Assembly: GCA_033439255.1 (NCBI GenBank)
Contig: CM065878.1
Coordinates: forward strand, 4,650,001 to 4,714,000
Source of the DNA: Hericium rajendrae
Lineage: Eukaryota > Basidiomycota > Agaricomycetes > Russulales > Hericiaceae
DNA: 64,000 nucleotides
Reading direction: 5' to 3'
Positions 44,877 through 55,682 of the stretch are shown here, one piece after another (the first letter of the stretch is position 1; the number at the start of each line of letters is the position of its first letter). Both the position numbers and the translations under genes were made by a program. The notes under the pieces are model-generated. The model was not told the origin of the DNA and made no database searches. It was given only the letters and a program-made list of their open reading frames with translations.

Positions 44877-45307
44877 CCATCGAAGGCGTCACCGCGATAA
44901 CCTTTATACAGGCCGCGTTCCCCGGTCTGACAGACTTGTTGATCGATCGAGACTCCATTCATGGTTCGCGTCGATCAGCCTCCGTCGAAAGCTGCCGCAC
45001 TGCGGGGCTCTGCGGGGCTCCGCGGGGTGCTGCGGGGTATGCGGGGCGAGCCCGCCGATCTGCTTCCGTCGAAAGCCACTGGGATGTGGAGTGCGGGGTT
45101 GGGTCCACCATCCAGGCGCGAGATCGCGGAGGATGAGGTTGGTGGCTGATGTTAGCTGCTCATGCGCTGTTTCTTCTGCTCGTTCAAGAGACGTGTTCAA
45201 ATGCTCGAGACAAGCTGTGCAGCAGCTCATGCATGATTATAGAAAGATACAGTGTAGTGATAGAAAATAAAAACATCGAATAAGTTATGCACACATGGGA
45301 ATAGCAT
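44877..45307. other. Intergenic with G-run array
   Basis: Holds five GGGG runs at 45004-45046 separated by 5-6 nt (TGCGGGGCTC units). Around it TCCGTCGAAAGC occurs twice (about 44982 and 45066). No gene recognised. Confidence 0.5.
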
Positions 45308-45790
45308 CTACTCAAACAACAGACGCTGTAAATCTGACAGCTGGATGGAGTCTGCCATCTTCCGGTCCTCGAGCATCATATTCTGCACCAGTGCACCCAT
45401 CAGCTTCTGCATCTCGCGCGTCTCATTAGCCAGAACAGCCGCGGCCGCGGTGCTGGACCGCGTCTCGTCGAACAGTGACGCCCGTGTGGCGTATCCCTCC
45501 GGATCCTCGTTATAGGCCGGCAGCAGCGAGACTACGGTTTCGGCTTCGCTCCTCTGCTGCTGAAATGCGAAGTCGGTGCCGGCGGCTAAGGTATCCATCT
45601 CGTGGACCTGGCGTTTGAGGACGGTAAGAAACCGGTGGAGCATTTGCATCCGTTCGCGGCAATGTTGTCTCCACAGTTCTCGAGGTGACGACGATGAATT
45701 TGGGTCGAACGGTGCGTAGCAGGGTGGGAGGGCGGGTAGGCAGTAGGAGGGCGGAGGGGTGGGGAGACGGAGGGGGCCTGAAGATTCCAT
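45308..45790 (-). CDS. Small helical protein of unknown function
   Basis: 160 residues, one exon. Pro-rich N terminus (RLPTPPPSYCLPALPPCYAP) then helices with heptad-like spacing (RERMQMLHRFLTVLKRQVHEMDTL, NETREMQKLMGALVQNMMLED, LSDLQRLLF). Probable coiled coil. No family recognised and no intron. The ATG at 45790 is the first in frame and directly precedes the Pro-rich start. Confidence 0.5.
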   Translation of the reverse strand: MESSGPLRLPTPPPSYCLPALPPCYAPFDPNSSSSPRELWRQHCRERMQMLHRFLTVLKRQVHEMDTLAAGTDFAFQQQRSEAETVVSLLPAYNEDPEGYATRASLFDETRSSTAAAAVLANETREMQKLMGALVQNMMLEDRKMADSIQLSDLQRLLFE

Positions 45791-46737
45791 GGAGTGGTAT
45801 TACGGGTGATAGAGTGGGTAATGTTGAGCTGATCGGCGCGACAGGATGTTCGTGGTGTTCTGAAGTCTGTAGAACAGGTAGATGGCTAGCTCATATAATC
45901 CATTGAAAATGACATTACGAAAGAGGATCAATGGAGACAACGGAATGATAGAGGTGGCGATACAGTCCGTAGCCTTTGTTGTTCTCTGGGGACAACATTT
46001 TAAAATGGCGCCGCTTTGGAAGAGACAAACCTTGTTCATTAGCACGTCCCAAGGTACGGGACGTCGTCACGGTAGATTATGCATGGAGTTTTCCTGATGA
46101 GATGCGACTAAAATGGTTATAGAGCTATGTTTACAGATCGCCACAAACCCTGCAGAGCGTAACACCAAACTTGCGGCCATCTATGTTTGGTTCAAGCAGA
46201 GCATTGCTTTGCAATTTTGTACCCACCGTACACCTTCCGGAGGGAGGCCGTGAATAGACAATATACAAGTGTTGCCAGACCAGGCGAGCGAAGTACAAGC
46301 CATGCTTGATCCCGTTAGGGCGAAGGCCGTGCTATTGGCGCTCGTTAATCAACAAAGCGTTGCAGACCGCATTCGGAAGTTGTTTGGATCAGAGGCTGTT
46401 GCCAAACAAGCTTGCCGAGAAGCCGAGCCTCTGGAAGATGTCAGACTGAGATTCACTGGGGCAACGCTCGAGCCAAATTGTTCGACCAATTCTCATGTAT
46501 TATATCAATTTAAACCGGGGAATAATAGTTCCAATTAACAACAGATTCGGCAGTGTTAAATTTTCTGCGGAAGACATCCCAGGCAGACAGTGTGACCCAG
46601 CACCGGTACCGACACAGACCAGTCCCACCATGATGTCTCGATTCTAGCAACGCTTGAAACCGCGTGGTCAAAGGAGCGTGTTGTCGGCCGATCCTTGGCC
46701 GTGTTTTCCATTTTGGTGGTTCCACATAGCGCCCCGC
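45791..46737. other. Intergenic, weak frame 46269-46538
   Basis: A plus-strand frame at 46269-46538 (89 codons; EVQAMLDPVRAKAVLLALVNQQ) is helix-like but has no motif or promoter signal. Otherwise nothing recognised. Confidence 0.3.
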
Positions 46738-47571
46738 TCATGGGCTACATAACCGCATTCTTCGCCGCATTCGACGATTCCGCAGAAATACTCGCGCACT
46801 AGACCAAAGGGATAATGAGCATCGCAGTCCACGGAAAAAGGCAGGGTGCGCAGGATACATACTTGCATACTTTCGTGCTCGATTTTCCGGCGTGCACTTT
46901 TTCTTGTGCTGGTCCCTATCTTTCGTACTGTTCCAGAATAATCCACATTCGGAGCAGACCGAGTACATCTTGCCCTTGCGCACTTCGAGGCTGCCATCAC
47001 GACCACGATTCCTGGCTGCGTAGGGCTTATTCCTCGAAGGGTGTGTGGTAAGCTTCGCTGTGTTCCGCGCAGCCAATGGGGGCGCAGCAGACGTGGGCAG
47101 AGCCAGTGCGTTGTGCGTGGACTCGGTCGCTGAGTAGAGAGGCCGCGGGCACTGGTACTGCTGATCCTTGGCCAAAGGACTGGCATTTGGAAAGGTGGTG
47201 TGTTGCACGTTGTGTTGCCTATGCGCATATGAAGTGCCTCCTTGAGTAACTCCCGCAGCGGGTCCGTAACGAGGGTCTGCCCTTGACGCAGATCGACGGT
47301 TTCGGTGCCCGTCCTCCTCTACAGCCTTGACTAGTTGCTTGTCCATCACCCTCCTGGCTTCGTCTGGAAAAGACTGGTAATTAGCCTGAGCATTCTGTCG
47401 CGCTTGCCATTCCACTTGCTGTTGCGCATGCGGCGCTGGCGGTTGTGGTTGTTGCGACGAATGCCATTGTGCCTGCCGTGGTGCTGGCCATGGAGTTTGC
47501 TGGGTCACCAACCGGGCCTGCTGGGATCCACTGTTGAACGTTGGGTACGCTTTGCCCGGAAGATATTGCAT
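46738..47571 (-). CDS. Orphan Gln/Pro-rich protein with C2HC zinc finger
   Basis: Start chosen at 47571 (MQYLPGKAYPTF), just behind an AG that looks like a 5' UTR acceptor; an in-frame Met at 47622 would add 17 residues. 277 residues. The first third is Gln/Pro/Ala-rich (ARQAQW-like, SSQQPQPPAPHAQQQVEWQ), the middle is disordered, and near residue 215 a finger reads CSECGLFWNSTKDRDQHKKKC (C-x2-C-x12-H-x3-C) followed by a basic tail. The last 25 codons (SSARVFLRNRRMRRRMRL) may be read-through of a missed intron. Family unknown; shares the layout of the other orphan zinc-finger genes. Confidence 0.55.
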   Translation of the reverse strand: MQYLPGKAYPTFNSGSQQARLVTQQTPWPAPRQAQWHSSQQPQPPAPHAQQQVEWQARQNAQANYQSFPDEARRVMDKQLVKAVEEDGHRNRRSASRADPRYGPAAGVTQGGTSYAHRQHNVQHTTFPNASPLAKDQQYQCPRPLYSATESTHNALALPTSAAPPLAARNTAKLTTHPSRNKPYAARNRGRDGSLEVRKGKMYSVCSECGLFWNSTKDRDQHKKKCTPENRARKYASMYPAHPAFFRGLRCSLSLWSSARVFLRNRRMRRRMRLCSP

Positions 47572-48698
47572 AGTGATAGCTGTAGTAGAGACGTTTGAGT
47601 CTGGAGCTATAGAACAGCGCAATCATCAACACTGGTGGTCGAAGTACTGAGGGCGCAGCAGCTTACCACGAGACTTCTGACCATTCTCTCCAAATTAGAC
47701 CGCCTTTATAGTTTCCGGAAGCGTGCTTTGACAACGAGCACAAGCTTCCGGCCATTTGATACTGTGGTCGCGATGAAAAGCACTGAGACATCCTACCGCA
47801 CTGGCATTGTTCTGTTCTGTGGCATCCATTGTTGAGGAAAATGTGGAGACACGAGGCGAGATATGTGGCAGCAGGCTATCAGTCAAGCGCGATGGCCCGA
47901 GCTAATAAAGAGCCGACTGTTTGGGTCGCGGGACGACAACCGGCAGGAAGCTCGGATAAGGCGGGTCCAGAATGGAGAGATGCTGTGATTAGAACTCGCC
48001 CCCACTTTCATCTGAGACAAAGCAACGCGTCCGGCTTACCAACATTGTCCGACAGCTGGACAGAATATTTGAAGAAGTGTCAGGAATGTGGCACGAAAAC
48101 ACGCCATCTGAGTCAAGGCGCCGCAGAGGGTCCGAGCGCATTGACACGTCCTCTGGCTGGTCAGTGTCGGTGTAGGGACAATCTCAGAGACTGAGGTAGA
48201 TATATCTGTATACGATAGCTTATATGAGTGAGAAACACAGCGCTAGATTTCCTACTTATGTTCGTTTTGCGCCATAATGAGCCGGGTCATTTCCACCTCT
48301 AGAATTGAACCGCGCTGACTTAAGATCCGAACAATAGCATCACCTTCACGCCGTTGAACAAGTGCAGCTGTGGTCATGAGATGGGTAGTTAGCACTAAAG
48401 AAACATCCGCACCAAACGCGATCCGCTTGGGGAGAGAGCGCTGATTATAACTCGTCGTATCTCGCCCGCAGGTCTTGCCAAAGGGGAATGGTCATGATAA
48501 ATGGATACAACAGACTCCATACAGGGCGTCATGAACTAGAAACATAGTTGAGCCGGTATCGAAAATTCTTAGATCCTGCTTAACGAAACTTGTGTTGCAC
48601 AAACATCTCAGTGATGCGGCGGACATATGGTAAGGTGGCATGCATACCTGATTTTCAGATTGACACAAAAAGTAATCATGGAGTTAAACGCGGGAGGA
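47572..48698. other. Intergenic, weak frame 47829-48194
   Basis: A plus-strand frame (121 codons) contains KKCQECGTKTRH and CRC, perhaps a decayed relative of the zinc-finger orphans, but no start or splice signals support it. An inverted TTCCGGAAGC/GCTTCCGG pair lies at about 47710-47750. Confidence 0.3.
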
Positions 48699-50508
48699 TC
48701 AGGGTACAGCGGTTGGAGGAATGGCGGAATGAATCGAAGAGTGTGTCGTCGGTGCATCCGAGTCGGACCCATCGGAAGAGGCTTCCGGAAGCTCAGAGCG
48801 TACAACCTCCCAGTAGGTCGTGATCACCTCGGGGTCTCCATATTCTTCCAGATAGTCCGCCTCCGACAATTCGTCATAGATATTGGTCATCGTAGAGTAG
48901 TCAATGGCCAAGCGATCGAGGGACTGCAGCTTTTGGAGAAGAGCAGGCAGTGAGTGCATGGCTTGCGCTTCAAAGACGCTATCCATGTCTGTCAGATCAA
49001 GCCACATCGTCTGCACGTCTCCCAGCTGAATCGCATGGCAAAGCTGAGCAGCACGTTCGAGGAGCGGGGGTATCGCATTGTCGCCCCACGAGAGCTCGAC
49101 CGAAATTCCAGGTGCATCGTCGGGTACAGAGTCGGGGTCTGGGTCATCCCACGAGGGCCGCGAGGATACAGTGAAGCAGCATGTATACTCTGGGTGTTCC
49201 GGGTCGTAATCGGCTTTCCATGTGTCCACATACACCCAACCGAAGAAGGACAGGTGGTCCCTGATCGCCACGTTGCTCTCCCCGACGAAGTGCTGTAAAA
49301 GGTCCAGCACAGATCGATGATCCTCAGGGACATTGGACGTCACGAAACATGTGAAGTTGAAGCTCGAAAGACGCGGCATGACCACTTGAGACAGAAAAGC
49401 CGAACACTCGGGATCCTGGCCATTAAGGGCAAACCGCTCGACGAGCGGCAAAGAGACGTTCTCCCGCACAAGATTTTCCATCCAGTATTCCCGTTCATCC
49501 AGCGTACAGAGAAAGCAATTAATATGGATGGCCAGTGAGATAAGGCGGTCAAGCTGGGGAAGCATTCTGAAGAGCGACGGGATAAAGCGGGAGGACAGAC
49601 AGGAGAGCTCGAGATTAGTGAGGTTATAACAGGCACCCGATCCTGGCTGGCCTCCGGAAAGCGATAGGCTTTGAAGCTTGGGAGAGTTCATAGAACTAAG
49701 GAATGTGCCCGGGACCGTGTAGATACAAGCGATTCGGCCACCGGTCGGCTCTGGATCATGCACAAGCTTGAATGATTCTAGGAGGGGGGTTGAACCAGAG
49801 AACAAATAATCCAAGCGCGCAGGAGGTGGGAGGTTGTGCATGCCGTCCACGGCGGGACGCGCGCCTGGCAAGAGGGTCGGAACAATGACATCCAAAGACC
49901 TGATCCGTCCCATATTATTGCGGACGATATGATCTGCACGTTCCTCTCCAGACACAACAGTGAGCGTTACATCCAGCGGTACAGCTTGAGACCGGGCCAG
50001 GATGACGTTCGCCCACCATCTTCCGAGATTAAAGTCGAGATTGGTCCACAACATGGGATTGCTGAGTGCCACGCATCGCCAATGTCGGCACACATGCGTC
50101 GCCTTGATCCATCCCAGGCTCTTGCTGGCAGCGGAAGGTACATCCTCTGAAGCCAGGGATTTGAAGACAGCACAAAGAAGTTCTTCGGGCAGGCGAGAAA
50201 CAACGGGAAGAAGGCCCAGGACGCTGTTCCCATGGATTGTGGGCAAGGTGCGACGGAGGCTAGCGATTTGAGCTCGGAACAAATTGCGAGCGTCTTCGAA
50301 GTCTGCATCAAAACTGGGCACAAGAAGTCGAGAGGTCAGATTTGGAATCAATAGCGAATCTGATAGGCAGACTTGTGAGCTACTTACCTCGGTATCGATA
50401 GGTCGTTCCGATCCTCATCCTCAGGTTCCGATGCAGAGTAAGTTGTATCCTGCAGCCAAAGGTCACGCTACAAAGAACATACACAGAAGGCATTCTACTC
50501 ACAAACAT
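48699..50508 (-). CDS. F-box protein, paralogue of 20692-22478
   Basis: Three exons: 50508-50503 (ATG TTT), 50449-50388, 50313-48699; 560 residues. The second exon is acidic (YSASEPEDEDRNDLSIP). Then FEDARNLFRAQIASLRR and the F-box at about residues 60-115: LLPVVSRLPEELLCAVFKSL, GWIKATHVCRHWRCVALSNPMLW. The C-terminal region has degenerate leucine repeats and ends with EYGDPEVITTYWEVVRSELP and a Ser/Thr/Pro tail. Closest relative in the window is the gene at 20692; exon phases and the two-codon first exon are identical. Probable SCF substrate adaptor; targets unknown. Confidence 0.82.
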
Positions 50509-51058
50509 CTCGAGCGTTGAATCGTGCCAGGGTTCGGTCTAAGCGGGGAGGTTTCTGAGACTTCAGAGGGAGGCCGAATGGTTGGAGGGTCCGAGTTTAA
50601 ATACTACAGGTATTGACAGTCTGTGGCGATACTTGGGGCTGTGGCAATCTGGCAATAAGAACAATAAGATTTACGCAATTCAGGACTCGTACGTAGAATT
50701 GCTTTGGTTGAAGGTGGTTGGTCGTGGTACCGTTCGTGAGACGTCTGGCTAGTTGGTCGACCACAAGATATCGACGAGGTACTTATAAGCAGTTCGTCGA
50801 CGTCGACAACGAGCGCCATATACGGCGAATGATGGTGGATTTTAGGAAACTAAGTACGCAGGATAGGCGCTGCGCGTGATGCATGATTACTCAATAGGCG
50901 CCGGGATCTACTGCTGTGATTTCGAGTTTCGGCTCGGTCATGCAACTTGGACCTTGTTCCGGTTTACAGTGGGACAGCTCCCAACATATGAACACTAAGA
51001 CACTACGACTTCAACTCTGCATTGACCACATAGCGGATACCTGCAGGTTCAATACAAC
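50509..51058. other. Divergent promoter region
   Basis: About 550 bp between the minus-strand F-box gene and the plus-strand isomerase gene. A TTTAAATAC near 50595 (TATA-like on the minus strand) is the only candidate element seen. Confidence 0.4.
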
Positions 51059-52219
51059 ATGTCTGGAGTTGACTTTGTACCACACATTCCACCTCCTGCA
51101 TATGCCTCTCGGTTTCAGTTTCTGAAACTGAGCTTTCCGTATCCTAATGTGCTTCATGTGGAGCTGAATCGGTGAGGCAATCATGATAGTATCTTCCCTG
51201 AAAAGTTGATTGAATTCGCCCTGTGGAAAGTAAACCGGTCAATGCGTTCAATGGATTGTACGCCGCGTGATACCTCATCTCGTCGCAGCCATCACTCAGC
51301 TTTGTTCTTTGCAGATTCTGGAGAGAATACGGCACCGCCTTCGATGCCATCGCAGAGGACCCAGATGTACGTGTGGTCGTTCTTTCTTCAGCCGTGAAGA
51401 AGCTATTCTCGGCTGGTGTCGACCGTAAGTTCCCTTGGGTCATGCGCTTTCCATGCCTCCTGAACAGTTGTAGTCGAATGGCTGTCTGCTCTCCCTGAGG
51501 CCTCCGACCCTGCCAGACGCACACTCGCCATTCGCAATATAATTCGCGAGTTCCAGTACGCCATATCCGCGCCCCAGCGCTGCCCGCAGCCCGTCATCGC
51601 CGCCATGCATGGCCTGGCCGTTGGACTCGCCGTCGACATCCTCGCCGCCTGCGACATCCGCTGGGCCGCCGCCGACGCCACGTTCACCATCAAGGAGGTC
51701 GACGTCGGCCTTGCTGCTGACATCGGCACGCTCGCGCGCCTCCCGAAGCTCACCGGCAATGCGTCGCTCCTGCTGGAGCTTGCGCTCTCTGCGCGCCTGT
51801 TCGGGCCTGAGGAGGCAATGCAGGTCGGCATGATCTCCAAGATCGTCCCGGGTGGCCATGATGCGGTCGTTGGTGCTGCGATCGAGTTCGCGCGGACTAT
51901 CGCGGCGAAGAGCCCGGTTGCGGTCGCATCGACGAAGCACCTGATTGCGCATGCGAGAGACAACACGTGCGTCATGTTGTGTTTGCCTGTTGCTATTGAC
52001 TTCATGGGCTCCCTGGCAGCATTCAAGATAACCTTGACTACACGGCGATATGGAACGCGTCGATGACCCAGGCCCCAGTGAGTCCCATCGGTTTCCATGA
52101 TGGCTTTCCTGATGCAGATCGTCTCCCAGGATATCATCAAGGCCGCTCGTGCTGCCTTGAAGAAGGAGAAAGTCGAGTTTGAGCCCCTTGCGTCGACGAA
52201 GCCCGACGCGAAACTGTAA
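51059..52219 (+). CDS. Delta3,5-delta2,4-dienoyl-CoA isomerase-like, peroxisomal
   Basis: Enoyl-CoA hydratase/isomerase superfamily. Six exons: 51059-51171, 51231-51257, 51315-51424, 51474-51966, 52020-52077, 52118-52219; the sum is 300 residues. Motifs: FLKLSFPYPNVLHVELNR, KPVNAFN, VRVVVLSSAVKKLFSAGVDLEWLS (first oxyanion strand), PVIAAMHGLAVGLAVDILAACDIRWAA (second oxyanion Gly), FTIKEVDVGLAADIGTLARLPKLTGN with the acidic pair E and D typical of the dienoyl-CoA isomerases (ECH1/Dci1). The C terminus is AKL, a type 1 peroxisomal targeting signal. Role: shifting double bonds during beta-oxidation of unsaturated fatty acids. Intact. Confidence 0.9.
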
Positions 52220-52744
52220 TTTTACAAGAGTCTATAGCTAAAGTTTCGCTGATTGGCGAAGCTACGTGGACATTGAAATGAGGCTGCATGCTTAGGCGCC
52301 CATGCTGCAGATGTGACATATCAGTTCTCCCGTGACAGCCTTCTGCTCTGTTGTGCCTCCGTGAAAACAGCGTATTCCGCCAGTTTTCCTTCGTCTCGTG
52401 GTCGCACCCGGCGTAGGCTCTACGATGACAAGCAGCGGAGACTGTAGTTTGGAGCGCTTTGGTAAGTCTTGTATTCCGTTCCTGGTCGCAACGGTTCCAG
52501 CGATGCGCCTTGTTCTCACACCTCTACAACAAGCCATCACATCATCGCAGCCGCCTAAACGAGGCAATGCGAAACATGTCGGTGCGTTGACCTCCAAGTC
52601 CATTATACTCATCCGGCTACCTCACGCGTCCATCCCGGTTCGTGCTTGTACTCTGACTGCCTTGTATTCAGCAGGTTCGTGGATACATAAAGGAGATGGG
52701 TGGCCGACACAAGGTTCCACATGAATACACTTCGCTAGGCGAGC
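52220..52744. other. Intergenic
   Basis: 3' end of the isomerase and promoter of the bHLH-like gene. No further feature recognised. Confidence 0.4.
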
Positions 52745-53493
52745 ATGGACTTCCCGTATCCGTACGCACAGACGCCGGCGCCTGACCAGGCCGCGGGCTT
52801 GATCGAGTGGAACGGCCTGCACTATCCAAACCCAAACGCGGGCTATCACACGAGGCACGTTCGCGCGTCTACTGCCCGGGCCGCAACTAACCTCCCATCA
52901 GCCCTCAGCAGTACACCCCCGCCTACTCGCAGCACTCCGGGTCCTCGGATGCGTCGTCCACCGTCTCGTCCGGCAGCAGCTACAAACCCTCGCGCTCGCG
53001 CGCGCAAGCTGACGGTGCTTGTCGCCAGAGCGTATCCGACGAGCCCGTCAAGATGAGAGACCGGAGCCGGCAGGCGTTGCGCGCGGCCGAGCGGCGCCAG
53101 CGCCAGGCGGACGACCTCGCGATGCTCGAGTCGATGCTGCCGCCCAGCCTCCAGCTCTTCCAGGACAAGACGGACATGCGCATCGTCCCGCGGGGTGCGT
53201 ACCTGCTTTTTCCGTTGCACCTGTGCGCGTATACTGACTCGAATGTCGTTGCAGCGATCACGTGCATCCAGAAGCTGCGCGAGGAGGTGGAGGAGCTGAA
53301 GAGCCGCGACGAGGCGAGCCTGGTCGCGATTCAAAACCTGCAGCAGCGGAACGCATACCTTGAGCAGGAGAGGCAGATGTTAAGGGCGAGCGTCACGGAG
53401 CTGCAGGAGAGGGAGGTGGAGCGGAACAATCTCATCCTGGAGATGCAGCATCGGATTCGGTATCCAGAGGCAGGGCATTTTATGACTGCGTGA
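52745..53493 (+). CDS. bHLH-like protein 1
   Basis: Three exons: 52745-52854, 52902-53194, 53255-53493; 213 residues in frame. The first intron has a GC donor (ACGAG|GCACGT). N-terminal half disordered (Gln/Ser/Tyr-rich). The bHLH region: basic SRQALRAAERRQRQ (Leu-Glu-Arg at positions 5/9/13 of the basic region), helix 1 DDLAMLESMLPPSL, loop FQDKTDMRIVPR, helix 2 AITCIQKLREEVEEL, then a long leucine-zipper-like coiled coil to the end (NLQQRNAYLEQERQMLRASV). The second intron lies inside the loop, at the same point and phase as in the two sister genes at 55683 and 63130. Probable transcription regulator; target unknown. Confidence 0.7.
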
Positions 53494-53939
53494 TTGATAT
53501 TTTATTTATACCCCAGATACCCTTAAATTATCTGTTTGTCGGCTGAGTGTATTATTCTTGTGATGGAATCGACGAGATCATTGCGAGTCCTAACAGAGCA
53601 CAGGATGTAGAAATCCAGATTTGGTAATTGTTCACAACAACACCTTGACGGTGGCGACGACCAGACTGGTTTCCTCTGGTCACGAATCCATCTCTAGAAC
53701 ATTATAGCAGACGGTGACGCTGAAGGCTCGAGCGGAGCAATTGTTTGCTCGGTCAGTGCGAGGTCAGTGACTGCCTCACTTATGCAAATTGTTCGTGACC
53801 ACATCTTTTGTCCATCTAAGTCGATCTTCAGGACCCGCGGGTAGATGCATTTGAAGTCAGATATTCTGAAGGACATCGATTCTCACCGCATCAGCAGCGT
53901 CTTTCTCACAAGCTCAGCCTCTGAGCTTGACGAGGTTAA
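53494..53939. other. Intergenic, nothing recognised
   Basis: About 450 bp between the bHLH-like gene and the F-box pseudogene. Confidence 0.4.
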
Positions 53940-54840
53940 ATGTCTGTAAGTTGACCTTACACGCTGCAGGCTTCTTATTCGATGTCCGACGCTCAGTACG
54001 AGTACCGGGACAACCCATCGATCTCCAGGTCAGTGGCTCACAGACATGTCATCAGAATCGATTGCAACTTGGACCTCCGTCTGGTGTTGATACAGGTTTA
54101 GACTCGGAGGACAATTTGCGAGCCTCAACTCTCCAGCCTGTGTCAAACCTCGCTTACAATCCGGCCGCCTGGCATCCTCCCGCCTGCCTGAGGAACTTGG
54201 TAGCTTGGTTACTGTGCTCTGTCTTCGTGAACTTGGCCTCAGAAAACGATGCGACCCACGACGGAGACCTCAGATGGGTGAAGGCGACACATGTATGTCG
54301 ATATTGGCGACAGTGTGGCGCCCCGCAACCCGACATTGTGGTGGTCTCGTAAAACGGTGAGTCAATGCAATCGCAGCTCGTCTACAGACCGTTCCGCTGG
54401 GAACAGTTGTTCACCGCCCTGTCTGAAGAAGAATACCAATGCATAGGCCCTTTCATCCGCAAAAATATGCAGACAAGCTCTTCCTGGACCGCTAGACGAC
54501 ATTTCATGGCCCGACCGTCCCGTACTTCTATTTCTTGTTATCTCTGGCGAGGCGTGCCGCGCGACTCGGCTGGGAGACGAGCGTATGTTGGACCTTGACT
54601 TGACAGTGAATGACATCCATCACGAGGAGGTCTTTGGCTCGATAATTCGCTTCGTCCAAACGTTGAAGTCCCTTCGCTCCTGAGCAATCAAGACTCCGCA
54701 GGCATCGACATCGACATCTCTGGAATGCTGCTTGAGACAGGCTTTCTGCGTGATGATGAAGACTAGACGAAAGAGGGGCACCACTGAGAAGTCGTGCGCT
54801 CTGCTGTCTTGGAAGCTTTTACAGGACCTGACACAACCAT
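53940..54840 (+). pseudogene. F-box pseudogene
   Basis: Keeps the family's two-codon start exon (ATG TCT|GTAAGT at 53940), the second exon (MSDAQYEYRDNPSIS), the F-box end DLRWVKATHVCRYWR, and then loses frame. Later pieces match the live gene at 20692: GEACRATRLGDERMLDLDL-like sequence at about 54545-54600 (live gene: AARLGDVHTLDLDL) and FVQTLKSL near 54655. Much of the leucine-rich middle is deleted. 3' flank to about 55110 still resembles 22490-22870. Dead copy of the family. Confidence 0.75.
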
Positions 54841-55682
54841 GACATTCTCTCCCGTCTTTCTCCCACTTGATGGACTATATCTTCCGCTCTTGGGCCTCTG
54901 CTCCCTGAGTATGTCGCTCAATGTCTAATCTTGTCTTCATCAAGGAAATCAGGCATGCATATCGCCCGGTCATACAGCGATCACTGATTTCGTCGTGCAA
55001 TGCAGGCTTCATCAGGCAGAATCCGACCAGTCCCAACCAGTCATTCTCGTTTCAACACCCTCCCGAGTCCATGCATTTCTGTATCAAGTCCTCTGCATCT
55101 ATCTATTTGTGATGTTAGTTCTTAGACAAGACGTACATGGCATAAAACGTTACAACTCATGTTTGCCGAACTCCATTTTCGAACAAAGAAAGTTTCTTTG
55201 TTCGAAAGCGTCTATGTCCTGAAAGAGAACAAATGCCGTAGTACGGCGCTCCCAAGGCTTCGATACGGGCGGTGAAGAATCGTCAGCGCATGGTTGATCA
55301 GGACGAAGTTCACCTGAAGAAGCATTTCCCTGCCGCGTGCTTGATGGAACAGGCGACCTTCTGCCCCTTGCTCTCATGGCGGATCATCCGGTCGTGCATG
55401 TCGATTTTTTAGTATGTAGGTACGCTGTATTCAAGTTTCCTGATTCAGCTCATCGCTACTTTCCGTGATCAAACTCCCGGATCACAGCCTCGCCTCATTG
55501 CTATATCAATGCGTACTGCGAAATTACCATAATTGACGATTCTCCTTCTCCGGTGAAAATATGTATCGTCCAGCCCGACTTCGCTACGTAGGGGTATCTT
55601 CGCGCTCCCTGAATACTATGCGTAGTCGATGACGGGGGTGATAAAAGGATGAGACGATGCAGATGAGCCTTTTCGCACCAAT
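54841..55682. other. Intergenic with duplicated F-box 3' flank
   Basis: 54860-55110 resembles the sequence behind the F-box gene at 22490-22870 (shared CTGATTTCGTCGTGCAATGCAGG-like and CTCTGCATCTATCTATTTGTGATG-like blocks). A short inverted repeat GAACAAAGAAAC/GTTTCTTTGTTC lies at about 55183-55205. No gene recognised. Confidence 0.45.

Noticed and set aside
51403-52140. 245-codon minus-strand frame
   Set aside because: Antisense to the dienoyl-CoA isomerase, which has full motifs and a peroxisomal signal on the other strand.
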